Positions 1 to 9,184 of a DNA stretch of 64,000 bases are shown piece by piece. This DNA is from an uncultured Gemmiger sp. Its GTDB lineage: Bacteria > Bacillota > Clostridia > Oscillospirales > Ruminococcaceae. The stretch covers positions 1-64,000 of the forward strand of contig CALWNO010000006.1 in the NCBI GenBank assembly GCA_944382785.1. The letters run 5' to 3'. The notes below the pieces were generated by a model. It had not been told where the DNA came from. It saw nothing but the letters and a program-made list of their open reading frames with translations, and searched no databases. Position 1 is the first letter of the stretch. Each line of letters starts with the position of its first letter. A program made the translations under genes and the position numbers.

Positions 1-126
1 GTTGCACTTTCCCTGGGGTCACCCCCGGCTGCCGTTAGCAGTTGTCATGCCTCTGAGAAGCCCGGACTTTCCTCAGAGCGGCCGCTGTTGCCAACGCCGC
101 CCCGCCGTCGTATGTTCCACTCGTTG
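1..126 (-). ncRNA. rnpB: RNase P RNA (class A), 5' part, truncated by window edge
   Basis: Read on the minus strand, the segment carries the hallmark GAGGAAAGTCCGGGC of the P4 region (positions 74-60) and CAGGGAAAGTGCAAC (15-1), typical of bacterial class A RNase P RNA, the catalytic RNA that trims tRNA 5' leaders. The 5' end is placed near 126 from the promoter just upstream; the rest of the RNA lies beyond position 1. It is divergent from the pseudouridine synthase gene. Confidence 0.9.
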
Positions 127-132
127 AGTTAA

Positions 133-161
133 AATATACCACACCGATGAAATTTTGGCAA
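133..161 (-). promoter_or_regulatory. rnpB promoter
   Basis: Minus-strand TTGCCA (161-156), 17-bp spacer, TATATT (138-133). It directly precedes the RNase P RNA and lies 5 bp from the divergent -35 box of the next gene. Confidence 0.75.
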
Positions 162-166
162 GCGGT

Positions 167-195
167 TTGCAACAGGCGCCGCTTTATGCTATAAT
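167..195 (+). promoter_or_regulatory. promoter of the RluA-family gene
   Basis: TTGCAA (167-172), 17-bp spacer, TATAAT (190-195). Transcription should start near 202, which leaves no room for an SD before the GTG at 211 and favours the TTG start at 235. Confidence 0.8.
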
Positions 196-234
196 GGCAA
201 CCGTATAAGTGTGGGGAAGGGGACGGTCTGCATC

Positions 235-1179
235 TTGCCGAAATTGGTGTTCGTGGTGCCGCCCCAGGCGGAAGGTCAACGTCTTGGCGTGTTTTTGCGC
301 CGGGCGGGGGTCAGTGCTTCCTGCATCAAGGCAGTCAAGCACCAGGGCCGGGGCTTTTTTGCCGACGATACCCCGCTGCATACCGACCAGCCCGTGCATG
401 CCGGCCAGACCATCCGATTTGATCTGCCGCCGGAACCGCCCACCTCGGTCACGCCCCAGCCGGTGCCCTTCACCCTGGTGTATGAAAGCGATTTCGCCGC
501 CGTGGTGGACAAGCCCGCCGGACTGGCCGTACATCCCACCCTGAACCATACCGACGGTACCCTGGCCAACGGCTGGCTGTACCATCTGGAACAAAATGAT
601 CGGAACGGGGTGTTCCGTCCCACCAACCGCCTGGACAAAAATACCAGCGGGCTGATGCTGCTGGCCCAGAATGCCTATGCGGCGCCGGGGCTGGCACAAT
701 CTGCCCGCAAATGTTATCTGGCTCTGGTCCAGGGGGAGATGCTCCCGGGGCCGGGCAGCATCGACGCGCCTCTGGGCCGTCGGGGCGATTCCATCATCGG
801 GCGGTGTGTGCGTGCCGACGGCAAGCCCAGCCGCACCGACTATACGGTGCTGGCATCCGGGGGCGGCCACAGTCTGGTGGCCTGCCTGCCCCGCACCGGC
901 CGCACCCATCAGATCCGGGTGCATATGGCCCATATCGGCCACCCGCTGGCAGGGGATTCCCTGTACGGCGGTGCAGAAACCCTGCTGCACCGTCATGCTC
1001 TGCACTGCGCGGTGCTGGCCTTTGCCGAACCGCCCTTCGGTACGCCCCACTGGTTTACAAGTCTGCCACCGGCAGATTTCACCGCGGCCTGCCGTACCTG
1101 CGGCTTGCCCAATGGGGAAGCGCTCCGGGCCCTGCTGTGTCAGGTCCCGCTGACCGAACCCGGGACGGAGAAAGAGTGA
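235..1179 (+). CDS. RluA/RluD-family 23S rRNA or tRNA pseudouridine synthase
   Basis: Isomerises uridine to pseudouridine in structured RNA. The catalytic block NRLDKNTSGLMLL holds the conserved Asp of the RluA family; RTGRTHQIRVHM near the C-terminus is the other family signature. An S4-like N-terminal part (QRLGVFLRRAGVSASCIKA) precedes it. I chose TTG at 235 because GGGGAAGGGGA lies about 11 bp upstream and the protein then begins LPKLVFVVPP, as in relatives; an in-frame GTG at 211 would start next to the inferred transcription start. Length about 314 aa, normal for the family. Target uridine cannot be assigned. Confidence 0.88.
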   Translation: MPKLVFVVPPQAEGQRLGVFLRRAGVSASCIKAVKHQGRGFFADDTPLHTDQPVHAGQTIRFDLPPEPPTSVTPQPVPFTLVYESDFAAVVDKPAGLAVHPTLNHTDGTLANGWLYHLEQNDRNGVFRPTNRLDKNTSGLMLLAQNAYAAPGLAQSARKCYLALVQGEMLPGPGSIDAPLGRRGDSIIGRCVRADGKPSRTDYTVLASGGGHSLVACLPRTGRTHQIRVHMAHIGHPLAGDSLYGGAETLLHRHALHCAVLAFAEPPFGTPHWFTSLPPADFTAACRTCGLPNGEALRALLCQVPLTEPGTEKE

Positions 1180-1238
1180 ATTTTACCCACCTGTGATTCC
1201 CTGTGTACGCGCTTTCCGGCGCGGAAAGGAGTTCTGTT

Positions 1239-3116
1239 TTGAAGCCTTCGCAACTCGACGAAAAGCCCAAGAGTCAGCCTGCCGGCGGCCGTAAAAAGCG
1301 GCGAGGTCCCGGCAAACTGGCCCTTTGGCTGGATAACGTCCGCTGCCGTCTGACGGTGCGGTCCTGGCACCGCAACACCAAAAAGAAAGCCCGCCGTGCC
1401 CGCATGGCCGGCCTGCTGCAGCGTCTGCCCCATGCCACCATCATCGGCAACGCCCTGTACCTTATTGGTTTCTGGGTGGAATATGCCATGATCTGTGCCG
1501 TCCGCGGGATGGAAAAGACCGTCCGGGCGGTGGTTTCCCGTGCAGGACACCTGCTGCTCACCATTGCGCGGCCCTTCCTGCTGGGATTCATCACCCTGCT
1601 GGAGGATCTCACCGAACCCTTCCGGCGGATGCACTCCGGCCTTAAACATATCGGGGAACTGGAAGAAGCCCTTCCTGATGAGAGCGCCCGCCAGATCCGC
1701 AAGGAAAAAATGCGGTATTTCCGGCGGGGGGCCCTGCGGTATTTCCCGGTTGTCCTGAATGCCTTGTCTTATCTGCTGCCGGTGGCAGCGGCCGTAGGAT
1801 TGTTCTATGTGGTCAAGACGGGCCTTGGATATGACTACGTGCTCAACGTCATTGTGGACGGGGAATCTGTGGGCTATGTGGCCAATGAACAGGTATTCGA
1901 GAACGCCCGGGACGATGTGCAGGGCCGTATCGACACCGCCAAGAGTGTCATGCAGACCACCGGGGAGACGGTTTCGGACGAACAGTGGAATATTTCACCC
2001 ACCTACACCCTGGCCATCAACGGCGAGACCATGACCGAGAGCGAGGTGGCCAACGCCATCCTGGGGGCTTCCAGCGACGAGATCGGGGAAGGTACCGCCG
2101 TCTATGTGGACGGGGAGCTGCGGTTCGTCATCAACGAGGGCGACCATCTGCGCTCCTACCTGGAAAGCGTCAAGCAGCCCTATGAGGATACCTCCGACCC
2201 TAACCGTCGGGTCAGCTTTGTACATGATATCACCCTGGTGGACGGCATTTATCTGCTGGACTCCATCATGCCGTACAGCGATGTGATTGCCGCCATGAAT
2301 GAGGGCGGCGGTCCTGTGACCTACACCGCTGCAGCCGACGAAACGGTGCAGAACGTGGTGGATGCCACCGGCGTTTCCTGGGATTCCCTGGCAGCGCTCA
2401 ACCCGGACCTCACCGGTCTGGATGAAACCCTGGAAGAGGGACAGCAGCTGCTTACCGGCGTTTCCTCCCCTGAACTGCTCAAGGTGGAAGTGATCGAGCG
2501 GCAGACCTACACCGTGGACGTGCCCTATGAGACCTCCACCAGTGAGAGTGACGAATACGACTTCGGGGAGACGGTGGTCACCAGCCCAGGCGAAAACGGC
2601 ATCCAGGAACTGACCCAGGATGTGGTGTATGTGGATGACGCAGTCACCGCCACCAACATTGTCAAGGTGGAGACCCTGAAGGAGCCTGTGACCGAATACG
2701 TGGTCAAGGGTACCCGCCTGAAGAGTGGCATGACTGCGGCCTACGGCTCCGGCGAATGGATGTGGCCGGTGCCCGGGTATACCTACGTCAGCCGCTGGAT
2801 GAGCTCCTACCACAAGGGCGCGGATATCTGTGCGCCTTACGGTACCCCCATCTATGCTTCGGACTCCGGCGTGGTCGTTACCGCCGGGTATCATTACAGC
2901 TACGGCAACTATGTCATCATCGACCACGGCAACGGCTGGCGCACCCTGTACGGGCATATGTCGGCTCTGGGCTGCTCGGTGGGACAGGCGGTGGAACGGG
3001 GCCAGGTCATTGGCTACGTAGGTTCCACCGGCAACTCCACCGGCAACCACTGCCACTTTGAAATGTACCAGAACGGCACCTTGGTCAGCGCAAGAAACTT
3101 CTTTGGTAACATGTAA
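1239..3116 (+). CDS. membrane-anchored M23 peptidase with LysM-like and G5 domains
   Basis: Probable cell-wall endopeptidase acting outside the membrane. A basic N-terminus is followed by hydrophobic stretches (two weak, then a clear one, YLLPVAAAVGLFYVV, near residue 185). The extracellular part has a LysM-like segment (ETVQNVVDATGVSWDSLAAL), a G5 domain (IERQTYTVDVPYET to KEPVTEYVVKGTR) and a C-terminal LytM/M23 domain with zinc-ligand motifs HKGADI, YGHMS and HCHFEM. TTG at 1239 is chosen because AAAGGAG lies 7 bp upstream; GTG 1203 in frame has no SD. It lies 59 bp after the pseudouridine synthase without an obvious own promoter. Confidence 0.85.
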   Translation: MKPSQLDEKPKSQPAGGRKKRRGPGKLALWLDNVRCRLTVRSWHRNTKKKARRARMAGLLQRLPHATIIGNALYLIGFWVEYAMICAVRGMEKTVRAVVSRAGHLLLTIARPFLLGFITLLEDLTEPFRRMHSGLKHIGELEEALPDESARQIRKEKMRYFRRGALRYFPVVLNALSYLLPVAAAVGLFYVVKTGLGYDYVLNVIVDGESVGYVANEQVFENARDDVQGRIDTAKSVMQTTGETVSDEQWNISPTYTLAINGETMTESEVANAILGASSDEIGEGTAVYVDGELRFVINEGDHLRSYLESVKQPYEDTSDPNRRVSFVHDITLVDGIYLLDSIMPYSDVIAAMNEGGGPVTYTAAADETVQNVVDATGVSWDSLAALNPDLTGLDETLEEGQQLLTGVSSPELLKVEVIERQTYTVDVPYETSTSESDEYDFGETVVTSPGENGIQELTQDVVYVDDAVTATNIVKVETLKEPVTEYVVKGTRLKSGMTAAYGSGEWMWPVPGYTYVSRWMSSYHKGADICAPYGTPIYASDSGVVVTAGYHYSYGNYVIIDHGNGWRTLYGHMSALGCSVGQAVERGQVIGYVGSTGNSTGNHCHFEMYQNGTLVSARNFFGNM

Positions 3117-3192
3117 CGCCGTCACCCTGCTCAAAGAAAATTTGCCGGACCCTGTGTTTTTCCCAAATCCCTGCAAATAATAAGGCCGACAC

Positions 3193-3221
3193 TTTTCAAA
3201 CTGTGCGGCAAGGTGTATAAT
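3193..3221 (+). promoter_or_regulatory. murA promoter
   Basis: TTTTCA (3193-3198), 17-bp spacer, TATAAT (3216-3221), followed by an ~80-nt leader to the murA SD. Confidence 0.65.
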
Positions 3222-3309
3222 AAAAATAACAATGCGGTCCTGTCTTTGGGTGTGCGTGGGAGCACGGCGCACCCCGGACCGCAGGCGGAAACTCAAAGGA
3301 GAGTACCAC

Positions 3310-4593
3310 TTGGAAAAGTTTGTGATTCGCGGGGGCAAAGCCCTTTCGGGGGATGTGGTCATTGGCGGCGCCAAAAACGCTGCGGTGGCCATTCTGCCCG
3401 CCACCATTCTGGCGGCAGATAAATGCCTGATTGAAAATCTTCCCTGCATCAGCGATGTCATGGCCTCCCTGCAGATTCTCAGTGAGCTGGGCGCCGGCAT
3501 CCGGATGATCAGCAAAAATACCTACGAAATCGATACCACCCATATCAACTGCACCGAAGTCTCCAACGAACTGTCCCGCCAGATGCGGGCCAGCTATTAT
3601 TTCCTGGGAGCGCTGCTCGGCCGGTTCGGCGCCGGGCAGGTCGCCATGCCCGGCGGGTGCAATCTGGGCCCCCGGCCCATTGACCAGCACCTCAAGGCGT
3701 TTACGGCTCTGGGTGCGGAAGATTCGGTGGAGTACGGTCAGATCCGGGTTCGTTCGGAGCACCTGACGGGAGCCCATATCTTCTTTGATACCGTCTCGGT
3801 AGGGGCTACCATGAACGCCATGCTGGCAGCGGCGATGGCCGACGGCCAGACCATCCTGGAAAACGTGGCCCGGGAACCCCACATCGTGGACCTGGCCAAC
3901 TGCCTGAACATGATGGGCGCCGATATCCATGGTGCCGGCACCGACGTGATCAAGATCCGGGGCGTGAAGAAGCTGCACGGCTGCAACTACTCCATCATCC
4001 CCGACCAGATCGAAGCCGGCAGCTATATGGTGGCCGCGGCTATCACAAAAGGGGATGTGCTGCTGCACAACGTGATCCCCAAGCACATGGAACCCATCAC
4101 CGCCAAGTTGCGGGCTGCCGGTTGTGAGGTCACCGAATACGATGACTCCATGCGCATCCGCCGCACCGGTTCGCTGAAACCCCTGAAAATCAAGACCATG
4201 CCGCATCCCGGCTTCCCCACGGACATGCAGCCGCTGATGACCGTGCTGCTGACCCTGGCCGAGGGCACTTCCATCGTCACCGAAGGCATCTGGGAAAATC
4301 GGTTCCGCTATGTGGACGAGCTCATCCGCATGGGGGCCAATATCCAGGTAGACGGTCAGGTGGCGGTGATCGAAGGCGTCAAGAAGCTGAGCCCGGCCCC
4401 CTTGCGGGCGCTGGACCTGCGCGCCGGTGCCGCCATGGTTATGGCCGCCCTGGCTGCCGATGGTGTGAGCGAGATCGATGAGACCGCCCACATTGAACGG
4501 GGATATGAGAACATTGTGGAAAAACTGCAGACTCTGGGGGCGGATATCCGCCGGGTGGAAACCCCGGTGAACACCGTCACCCGTGCCATGTGA
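3310..4593 (+). CDS. murA: UDP-N-acetylglucosamine 1-carboxyvinyltransferase
   Basis: First committed step of peptidoglycan synthesis: transfers enolpyruvate from PEP to UDP-GlcNAc in the cytosol. With the TTG start at 3310 (AAAGGAG 8 bp upstream) the protein is 427 aa, the usual MurA size, and starts MEKFVIRGGK. Lys22 of GAKNA and the fosfomycin-target cysteine in MPGGCNLGPRPID (Cys117) are present. An upstream in-frame ATG at 3232 would add 26 residues without homology to MurA. The next gene starts 13 bp downstream. Confidence 0.95.
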   Translation: MEKFVIRGGKALSGDVVIGGAKNAAVAILPATILAADKCLIENLPCISDVMASLQILSELGAGIRMISKNTYEIDTTHINCTEVSNELSRQMRASYYFLGALLGRFGAGQVAMPGGCNLGPRPIDQHLKAFTALGAEDSVEYGQIRVRSEHLTGAHIFFDTVSVGATMNAMLAAAMADGQTILENVAREPHIVDLANCLNMMGADIHGAGTDVIKIRGVKKLHGCNYSIIPDQIEAGSYMVAAAITKGDVLLHNVIPKHMEPITAKLRAAGCEVTEYDDSMRIRRTGSLKPLKIKTMPHPGFPTDMQPLMTVLLTLAEGTSIVTEGIWENRFRYVDELIRMGANIQVDGQVAVIEGVKKLSPAPLRALDLRAGAAMVMAALAADGVSEIDETAHIERGYENIVEKLQTLGADIRRVETPVNTVTRAM

Positions 4594-4606
4594 CGAGGTC
4601 GCGTCC

Positions 4607-5395
4607 ATGGCATTGTTCACAACTTTATATTCCGGTTCTTCCGGTAACTGCGCCCTGGTGGTCCACCAGGGCCGTTACCTTCTTATCGACATGGGCAAGA
4701 GCTGCCGCCTTACCCTGAAGGCCCTGTCCAGCCTGGGACTGGCCGTCTCGGACTGTGAGGGCATCCTCATCACCCATGAACACGCCGACCATGTGGCCGG
4801 TCTGGAAACCTTCCTCAAGCATTACAATGTGCCGGTATTTTCCAGCGCTGCCACCCTGGATATGCTGGAATCCCGGGGCACCCTGCCTCCGGCCATCGAC
4901 GCAGTGGCTATGGACGGCCGCACCGAGGAGATCGGCGGATTCACCGTCCGTTCGTTCCCCACCAGCCACGATGTGCCCTGCTGCGGCTACCGTATCCAGA
5001 CGCCGGACGGCAGGACCATGGCCCTGGCCACCGACCTGGGGGAGCTGACCCCGGTGGTGGCGGAGAATCTGGCGGGCTGTAATCTGGTGGCACTGGAAGC
5101 CAACTATGATGCGTTCAGCCTCCACGGCGGGCCGTATCCCTACTATCTCAAGGTGCGCATTGCCAGTGACCGGGGTCACCTGGACAACCGGGCCTGCGCG
5201 GCTACGGTGCTGGATCTGATTCAGGACGGATGCAAAAAGTTTGCCCTGTGCCATCTGAGCCAGACCAACAATACCCCGGAACTGGCACTGACCACCGTAT
5301 ATAATGTCCTGCTCAGTGCGGGCATCCAGCCCGGGCGGGATGTGCTGATCCAGGCCCAGAGCCGCAATGAGGTTTCCCCTTACATAGAATTCTGA
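4607..5395 (+). CDS. metallo-beta-lactamase-fold hydrolase, YycJ/WalJ type
   Basis: MBL-fold protein of 262 aa with the metal motif HEHADH and downstream GHLDNRA and LCHLSQ histidines. The family acts as an exonuclease-like phosphodiesterase and is often found near the WalRK system; here the context is murA and rlmH instead. ATG 4607 gives the typical start MALFTTLYSGSSGN; the alternative ATG 4583 overlaps murA and adds a non-homologous extension. Confidence 0.85.
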   Translation: MALFTTLYSGSSGNCALVVHQGRYLLIDMGKSCRLTLKALSSLGLAVSDCEGILITHEHADHVAGLETFLKHYNVPVFSSAATLDMLESRGTLPPAIDAVAMDGRTEEIGGFTVRSFPTSHDVPCCGYRIQTPDGRTMALATDLGELTPVVAENLAGCNLVALEANYDAFSLHGGPYPYYLKVRIASDRGHLDNRACAATVLDLIQDGCKKFALCHLSQTNNTPELALTTVYNVLLSAGIQPGRDVLIQAQSRNEVSPYIEF

Positions 5396-5404
5396 GGTCC
5401 GTTC

Positions 5405-5890
5405 ATGCAAAACATTGATTTGATCTGTGTCGGCAAGCTCAACGCCTCCTATTTTGCGGCGGGGGTGGCTGAATACCAGAAACGTCTGGGGGGCTTCTGT
5501 CATTTCCGTATCATCGAGCTGCCCGAAGCGCCGGTGTCCGACCGCAATCCCAGTCCGGCCCTGATTGAAAAAGCCCTGGATAAGGAAGGCAAGGCCATGC
5601 TGGCGGCAGTGCGCAAGGGCGCCTATGTGGTGGCCCTGTGCGTGGAAGGCCGCCAGATCTCCAGCGAGGAACTGGCCACCCTGATCGCCGACCGGGCCAA
5701 CAGCGGAGCAGGGGATATGGTCTTTCTCATCGGGTCCTCCCACGGGCTGTCGCCCCAGGTCAAGGCGGCGGCTCAGGCGCGCATCTCCCTGGGACGGATC
5801 ACCCTGCCCCATCAGCTGGCCCGTCTGGTGTTGACCGAACAAATTTACCGCGCCTGTACCATCAATGCCGGTATGAAATATCATAAGTAA
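5405..5890 (+). CDS. rlmH: 23S rRNA pseudouridine(1915) N3-methyltransferase
   Basis: SPOUT methyltransferase that methylates pseudouridine 1915 in helix 69 of 23S rRNA using SAM. The 161-aa length and the C-terminal knot (FLIGSSHGLSP, then ISLGRITLPHQLARLVLTEQIYRA) are diagnostic. It follows the MBL hydrolase by 9 bp, as in many Firmicutes, and is followed by a strong terminator. Confidence 0.95.
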   Translation: MQNIDLICVGKLNASYFAAGVAEYQKRLGGFCHFRIIELPEAPVSDRNPSPALIEKALDKEGKAMLAAVRKGAYVVALCVEGRQISSEELATLIADRANSGAGDMVFLIGSSHGLSPQVKAAAQARISLGRITLPHQLARLVLTEQIYRACTINAGMKYHK

Positions 5891-5900
5891 ACACAAAACA

Positions 5901-5936
5901 AAGAGCCCCCGCACCGTCTGGTGCGGGGGCTCTTTT
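5901..5936. terminator. bidirectional terminator between rlmH and the hydrogenase gene
   Basis: A 14-bp stem AGAGCCCCCGCACC with a 4-nt loop, followed by TTTT on the plus strand and T-rich sequence (TTTGTTTTG) on the minus strand; serves two convergent genes. Confidence 0.85.
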
Positions 5937-5971
5937 ACTTATCTGTCAGGCAGCGTACCGGCAAGGAATGC

Positions 5972-7495
5972 TCAGTACTTCAGCGCGTCCAGATTTTCCC
6001 GGTAGGGGGTATCCAGCGGGTTGGACATGGGCGCCTGGGCCTTGTACTTGGCCAGCATGGCAGCGCTGCGGGCAGGGTCGGCCAGGGTGCCGGCGCCGGC
6101 AATGCAGCCGCCGGGGCAGCCCATGCCTTCCAGCAGGTAGCCGTTGTACTTGCCGGCCTTGGCCATCATCATCATCTTGCGGCATTCCGCCAGACCCTGG
6201 GCGGAAGCCACTTTGACTTCGCGGGTGGGGTCCAGCTTCTTGATGACGTTGACCACAGCCTGGGCCACGCCGCCGGAAACCGCGAATCCACGGCCGTCGC
6301 CGCTGGCTTCGTCAAAGTTGTCGTTGGGATCGTCGGGCAGGGAGCTGAAGTCGATCTCCTTGGCTTCAAACAGGCCCATCAGTTCCTCAAAGGTCAGAAC
6401 AAAGTCCACCTCGCTGCGCACCGAGCGGCGGCTGGCTTCCAGCTTCTTGGCGGCGCAGGGGCCGATGAAGCAGATGCGGGCGTCCTTGTCATCCTTCTTG
6501 ATCAGGCGGGCGGTCAGCACCATGGGGGTCATGGTCATGCTGATGCAGTCGGCGTATTCGGGGAAGAGTTTCTTGGCCATCACGCTCCAGGCCGGGCAGC
6601 AGGAGGTGCCCATGAAGGGATGCTTGGCAGGCACCTCTTCCATGAAGTCCTTGGCCTCGTCGATGGTGCACAGGTCAGCACCGATGGCCACTTCGGAGAT
6701 GCCGGCAAAGCCCAGCATCTTCATGGCTTCCCGCAGCTTGGCGGGGGTCACGCCGGGGAACTGGTTCACAAAGGCGGGGGCAACGATGGCAATGACCCGG
6801 TCGCCGCGCTTGATGGACTGGATCAGCTGGAAGATCTGACCCTTGTCCACAATGGCGCCGAAGGGGCAGTTCACCAGGCACATGCCGCAGCTCACGCACT
6901 TGTTGTAATCGATCTCGGCGCGGCCGTACTTGTCGGAATGGATGGCGTCCATGCCGCAGGCATTGGCGCAGGGGCGCTCCACACGCACGATGGCATTGTA
7001 CGGGCAGGTGGCCACGCAGCGGCCGCACTTGACGCACAGGCTCTGGTCGATGTGGCTCTTGCCGTTGCGGAAGCTGATGGCCTTTTTGGGGCAGACTTCC
7101 TGGCAGGGGTGCGCCAGGCAGCCCTGGCACAGGGAAGTGACCTTGATGAGTTTTTCCGGGCACTTGTTGCAGGCGTACTTGATGACGTTGATCAGGGGCG
7201 GCTCGTAATACTTGTCCGCGGTGATGATGCTGTCCAGACCTTCGCTGGCCGAGACGCTCTCATCCAGCGGCCGCAGGGACAGGCCCATGGCCAGGCGGAT
7301 GCGCTCGGACACGATGGCTCTCTCCAGAAAGATGCTGCTGCGCAGCGAGCGTTCCTCGCCGGGGATGATCTCATACGGAAGTTCCCGCATCAGGTAGTCG
7401 ATATCCACCTTGTCGTTCACTTCGTAAGCCATCCGGGCAACTTCGGTAAAGACCTTGCGCCGAATGTCGGTAACGGGGGTATAAATGCCTCTCAT
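5972..7495 (-). CDS. monomeric [FeFe] hydrogenase-like protein
   Basis: 507 aa. Iron-sulfur motifs: CNKCPEK, CQGCLAHPCQEVCP, and two ferredoxin-like sets CVKCGRCVATCP and CVSCGMCLVNCP with a CANACGMDA segment between them. H-cluster motifs follow: L1 TSCCPAW, L2 GPCAAKKLE, L3 EGMGCPGGCIAGAG. The L2 and L3 variants differ from classical group A (MPCxxKxxE, MACPGGC) and fit the group B type found in Clostridia, whose physiological role (fermentative H2 evolution or sensing) is unsettled. Monocistronic; maturases HydEFG are not in the window. Confidence 0.88.
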   Translation of the reverse strand: MRGIYTPVTDIRRKVFTEVARMAYEVNDKVDIDYLMRELPYEIIPGEERSLRSSIFLERAIVSERIRLAMGLSLRPLDESVSASEGLDSIITADKYYEPPLINVIKYACNKCPEKLIKVTSLCQGCLAHPCQEVCPKKAISFRNGKSHIDQSLCVKCGRCVATCPYNAIVRVERPCANACGMDAIHSDKYGRAEIDYNKCVSCGMCLVNCPFGAIVDKGQIFQLIQSIKRGDRVIAIVAPAFVNQFPGVTPAKLREAMKMLGFAGISEVAIGADLCTIDEAKDFMEEVPAKHPFMGTSCCPAWSVMAKKLFPEYADCISMTMTPMVLTARLIKKDDKDARICFIGPCAAKKLEASRRSVRSEVDFVLTFEELMGLFEAKEIDFSSLPDDPNDNFDEASGDGRGFAVSGGVAQAVVNVIKKLDPTREVKVASAQGLAECRKMMMMAKAGKYNGYLLEGMGCPGGCIAGAGTLADPARSAAMLAKYKAQAPMSNPLDTPYRENLDALKY

Positions 7496-7587
7496 TGCGC
7501 TTTACTCTCCTTAATACGCATTTTGGGAGCGCACGGAAAAAACACGCCTTTTCCCGCAATTTCCTAGAACATGTGGCTCCTGTTAAA

Positions 7588-7616
7588 ATATTACCAAGAA
7601 CCACCGCATTTGGCAA
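7588..7616 (-). promoter_or_regulatory. promoter of the hydrogenase gene
   Basis: Minus-strand TTGCCA (7616-7611), 17-bp spacer, TAATAT (7593-7588), about 90 bp before the start codon. Confidence 0.7.
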
Positions 7617-7684
7617 GGGGAAAACACAAAATTGCGTGGTAAAACACCAAATTGACAGGAAACATTCGCTGCCATGAAAATTTC

Positions 7685-7721
7685 GACAAAAAGGCAGGGC
7701 CGCATAGGGCAGCCCTGCCTT
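7685..7721 (-). terminator. terminator after mtaB
   Basis: On the minus strand AAGGCAGGGC pairs with GCCCTGCCTT across an 11-nt loop and is followed by TTTG; lies just past the mtaB stop codon. Confidence 0.75.
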
Positions 7722-7746
7722 CAAAACAACGTATGGTGCAGCGGCC

Positions 7747-9048
7747 TTACTCCTCGGCCACGGCCTTGCTGCGCTGGCCGTCCCAGGCACCCAGGGTCAC
7801 GGTCACAATGTCGCCGCTCTTGTGGCCGGGGGCGGTGACCGCCACCGGCAGATACTGCTTGGTGTATCCGGTGAACAGGGTGGCGGACAAGGGCGTCTCC
7901 AACAGCACTTTGGCCTTCCGCCCTTCCATGGCGGCGGCTTCCTCGGCCCGCACCGCTTCCACCGCTTCGCTCATGCGGCGGCTGCGGGCTTCTTTTTCGT
8001 GCTCGGGGATCTGGTCGGGAAAATCATAGGCCGGGGTACCCGAACGGCGGGAGTAGGGGAAGACATGGACCTTCAGAAACCGCTGGCCGGTGACAAACTC
8101 CATGCTCTTTTCAAAATCTTCTTCCGTTTCCCCGGGAAATCCCACGATCACGTCGGTGGTCAGACTGAGGTTTTCAGTCCCGAAAGCCTCCCGCAGCTTG
8201 CCCACCACCTCGGCATACTGGGCAGTGGTGTAGGGGCGGCGCATGGCCCGCAGGGTCTTGTCGCAGCCGCTCTGCAGGCTCAGGTGGAACTGGGGGCAGA
8301 GCTGAGGCACGGCGGCCAGGCGGCGGATATCCTCGTCGGTGAGCATGTCCGGGTCCAGACTGCCCAGACGGATGCGGTCAATACCCGGCACCGCTGCCGC
8401 ATGTTCCACCAGTTCCGCCAGCCCGGTGCCGGTGTCGGTGCCGTAGCTGGGCAGGCTGATGGCGGTCAGCACCACCTCCCGGTAGCCGGTCTGGACCAGC
8501 CGGTGCAGCTCGTCCAGAATGCTGCTCTCAGCCCGGCTGCGCACAGGTCCCCGGGCCCGGGGGATCACACAGTAGGCGCAGCGGCGGTTGCAGCCGTCCT
8601 CCACCTTCACAAAGGCCCGGGTATGCTCCGCAAACCGGTCCATGGGCAGTTCCTCGAATTTTTCCCCTTTTTCGTGAGGACGGATGTCCACCACCCGCTC
8701 GGCGTCACCGTCCAGCACCTTCTGTACCGCCTGCAGGATGGCATGGCGGTTGCCCGACCCGGTGACCACGTCCGCCTCGGCGATGGCCGCGGCCTCCTCC
8801 GGGAAAGCCTGGGGATAGCACCCGGTGAGTACGGTCACGGCGCCGGGATGCTCCCGCTTCTGACGGCGGAGCCATTTGCGGCTCTTCTGGTCGCCGAAGT
8901 TGGTCACCGTGCAGCTGTTGACCACATACACGTCGGCGGCTTCGCCTGTCTCGACCACGGTGTAGCCGCTGGCCTCGAACAGCTGGGCCAGGGCCCCGGT
9001 CTCATTCTGGTTGACTTTGCAGCCAAGGGTATAAAAGCTGACGCGCAT
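7747..9048 (-). CDS. mtaB: tRNA t6A37 methylthiotransferase MtaB
   Basis: Radical-SAM enzyme that converts t6A37 to ms2t6A37 in tRNAs decoding ANN codons. N-terminal UPF0004 domain cysteines in LGCKVNQNE, NSCTVTN and LTGCYPQ ligate one cluster; CNRRCAYC ligates the SAM cluster; a C-terminal TRAM-like region follows. Start at 9048 gives MRVSFYTLGCKVNQ with AAAGGATGG upstream; a longer open frame beyond it has no homology and overlaps the divergent gene. 433 aa, normal for MtaB. Confidence 0.93.
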   Translation of the reverse strand: MRVSFYTLGCKVNQNETGALAQLFEASGYTVVETGEAADVYVVNSCTVTNFGDQKSRKWLRRQKREHPGAVTVLTGCYPQAFPEEAAAIAEADVVTGSGNRHAILQAVQKVLDGDAERVVDIRPHEKGEKFEELPMDRFAEHTRAFVKVEDGCNRRCAYCVIPRARGPVRSRAESSILDELHRLVQTGYREVVLTAISLPSYGTDTGTGLAELVEHAAAVPGIDRIRLGSLDPDMLTDEDIRRLAAVPQLCPQFHLSLQSGCDKTLRAMRRPYTTAQYAEVVGKLREAFGTENLSLTTDVIVGFPGETEEDFEKSMEFVTGQRFLKVHVFPYSRRSGTPAYDFPDQIPEHEKEARSRRMSEAVEAVRAEEAAAMEGRKAKVLLETPLSATLFTGYTKQYLPVAVTAPGHKSGDIVTVTLGAWDGQRSKAVAEE

Positions 9049-9088
9049 AATCGGTCCATCCTTTTGTTCTAAAAAATCTGACCTTATC

Positions 9089-9117
9089 ATTATAAAGGCA
9101 AACCGCCGAAAGCACAA
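9089..9117 (-). promoter_or_regulatory. mtaB promoter
   Basis: Minus-strand TTGTGC (9117-9112), 17-bp spacer, TATAAT (9094-9089), 40 bp before the start codon. Confidence 0.7.
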
Positions 9118-9184
9118 GCAGCCATATTCCGCCGGTGCACCGCATAGGATGGGGCAAGAGTTTTGCAAAAGGGGAGGCTTCCGC

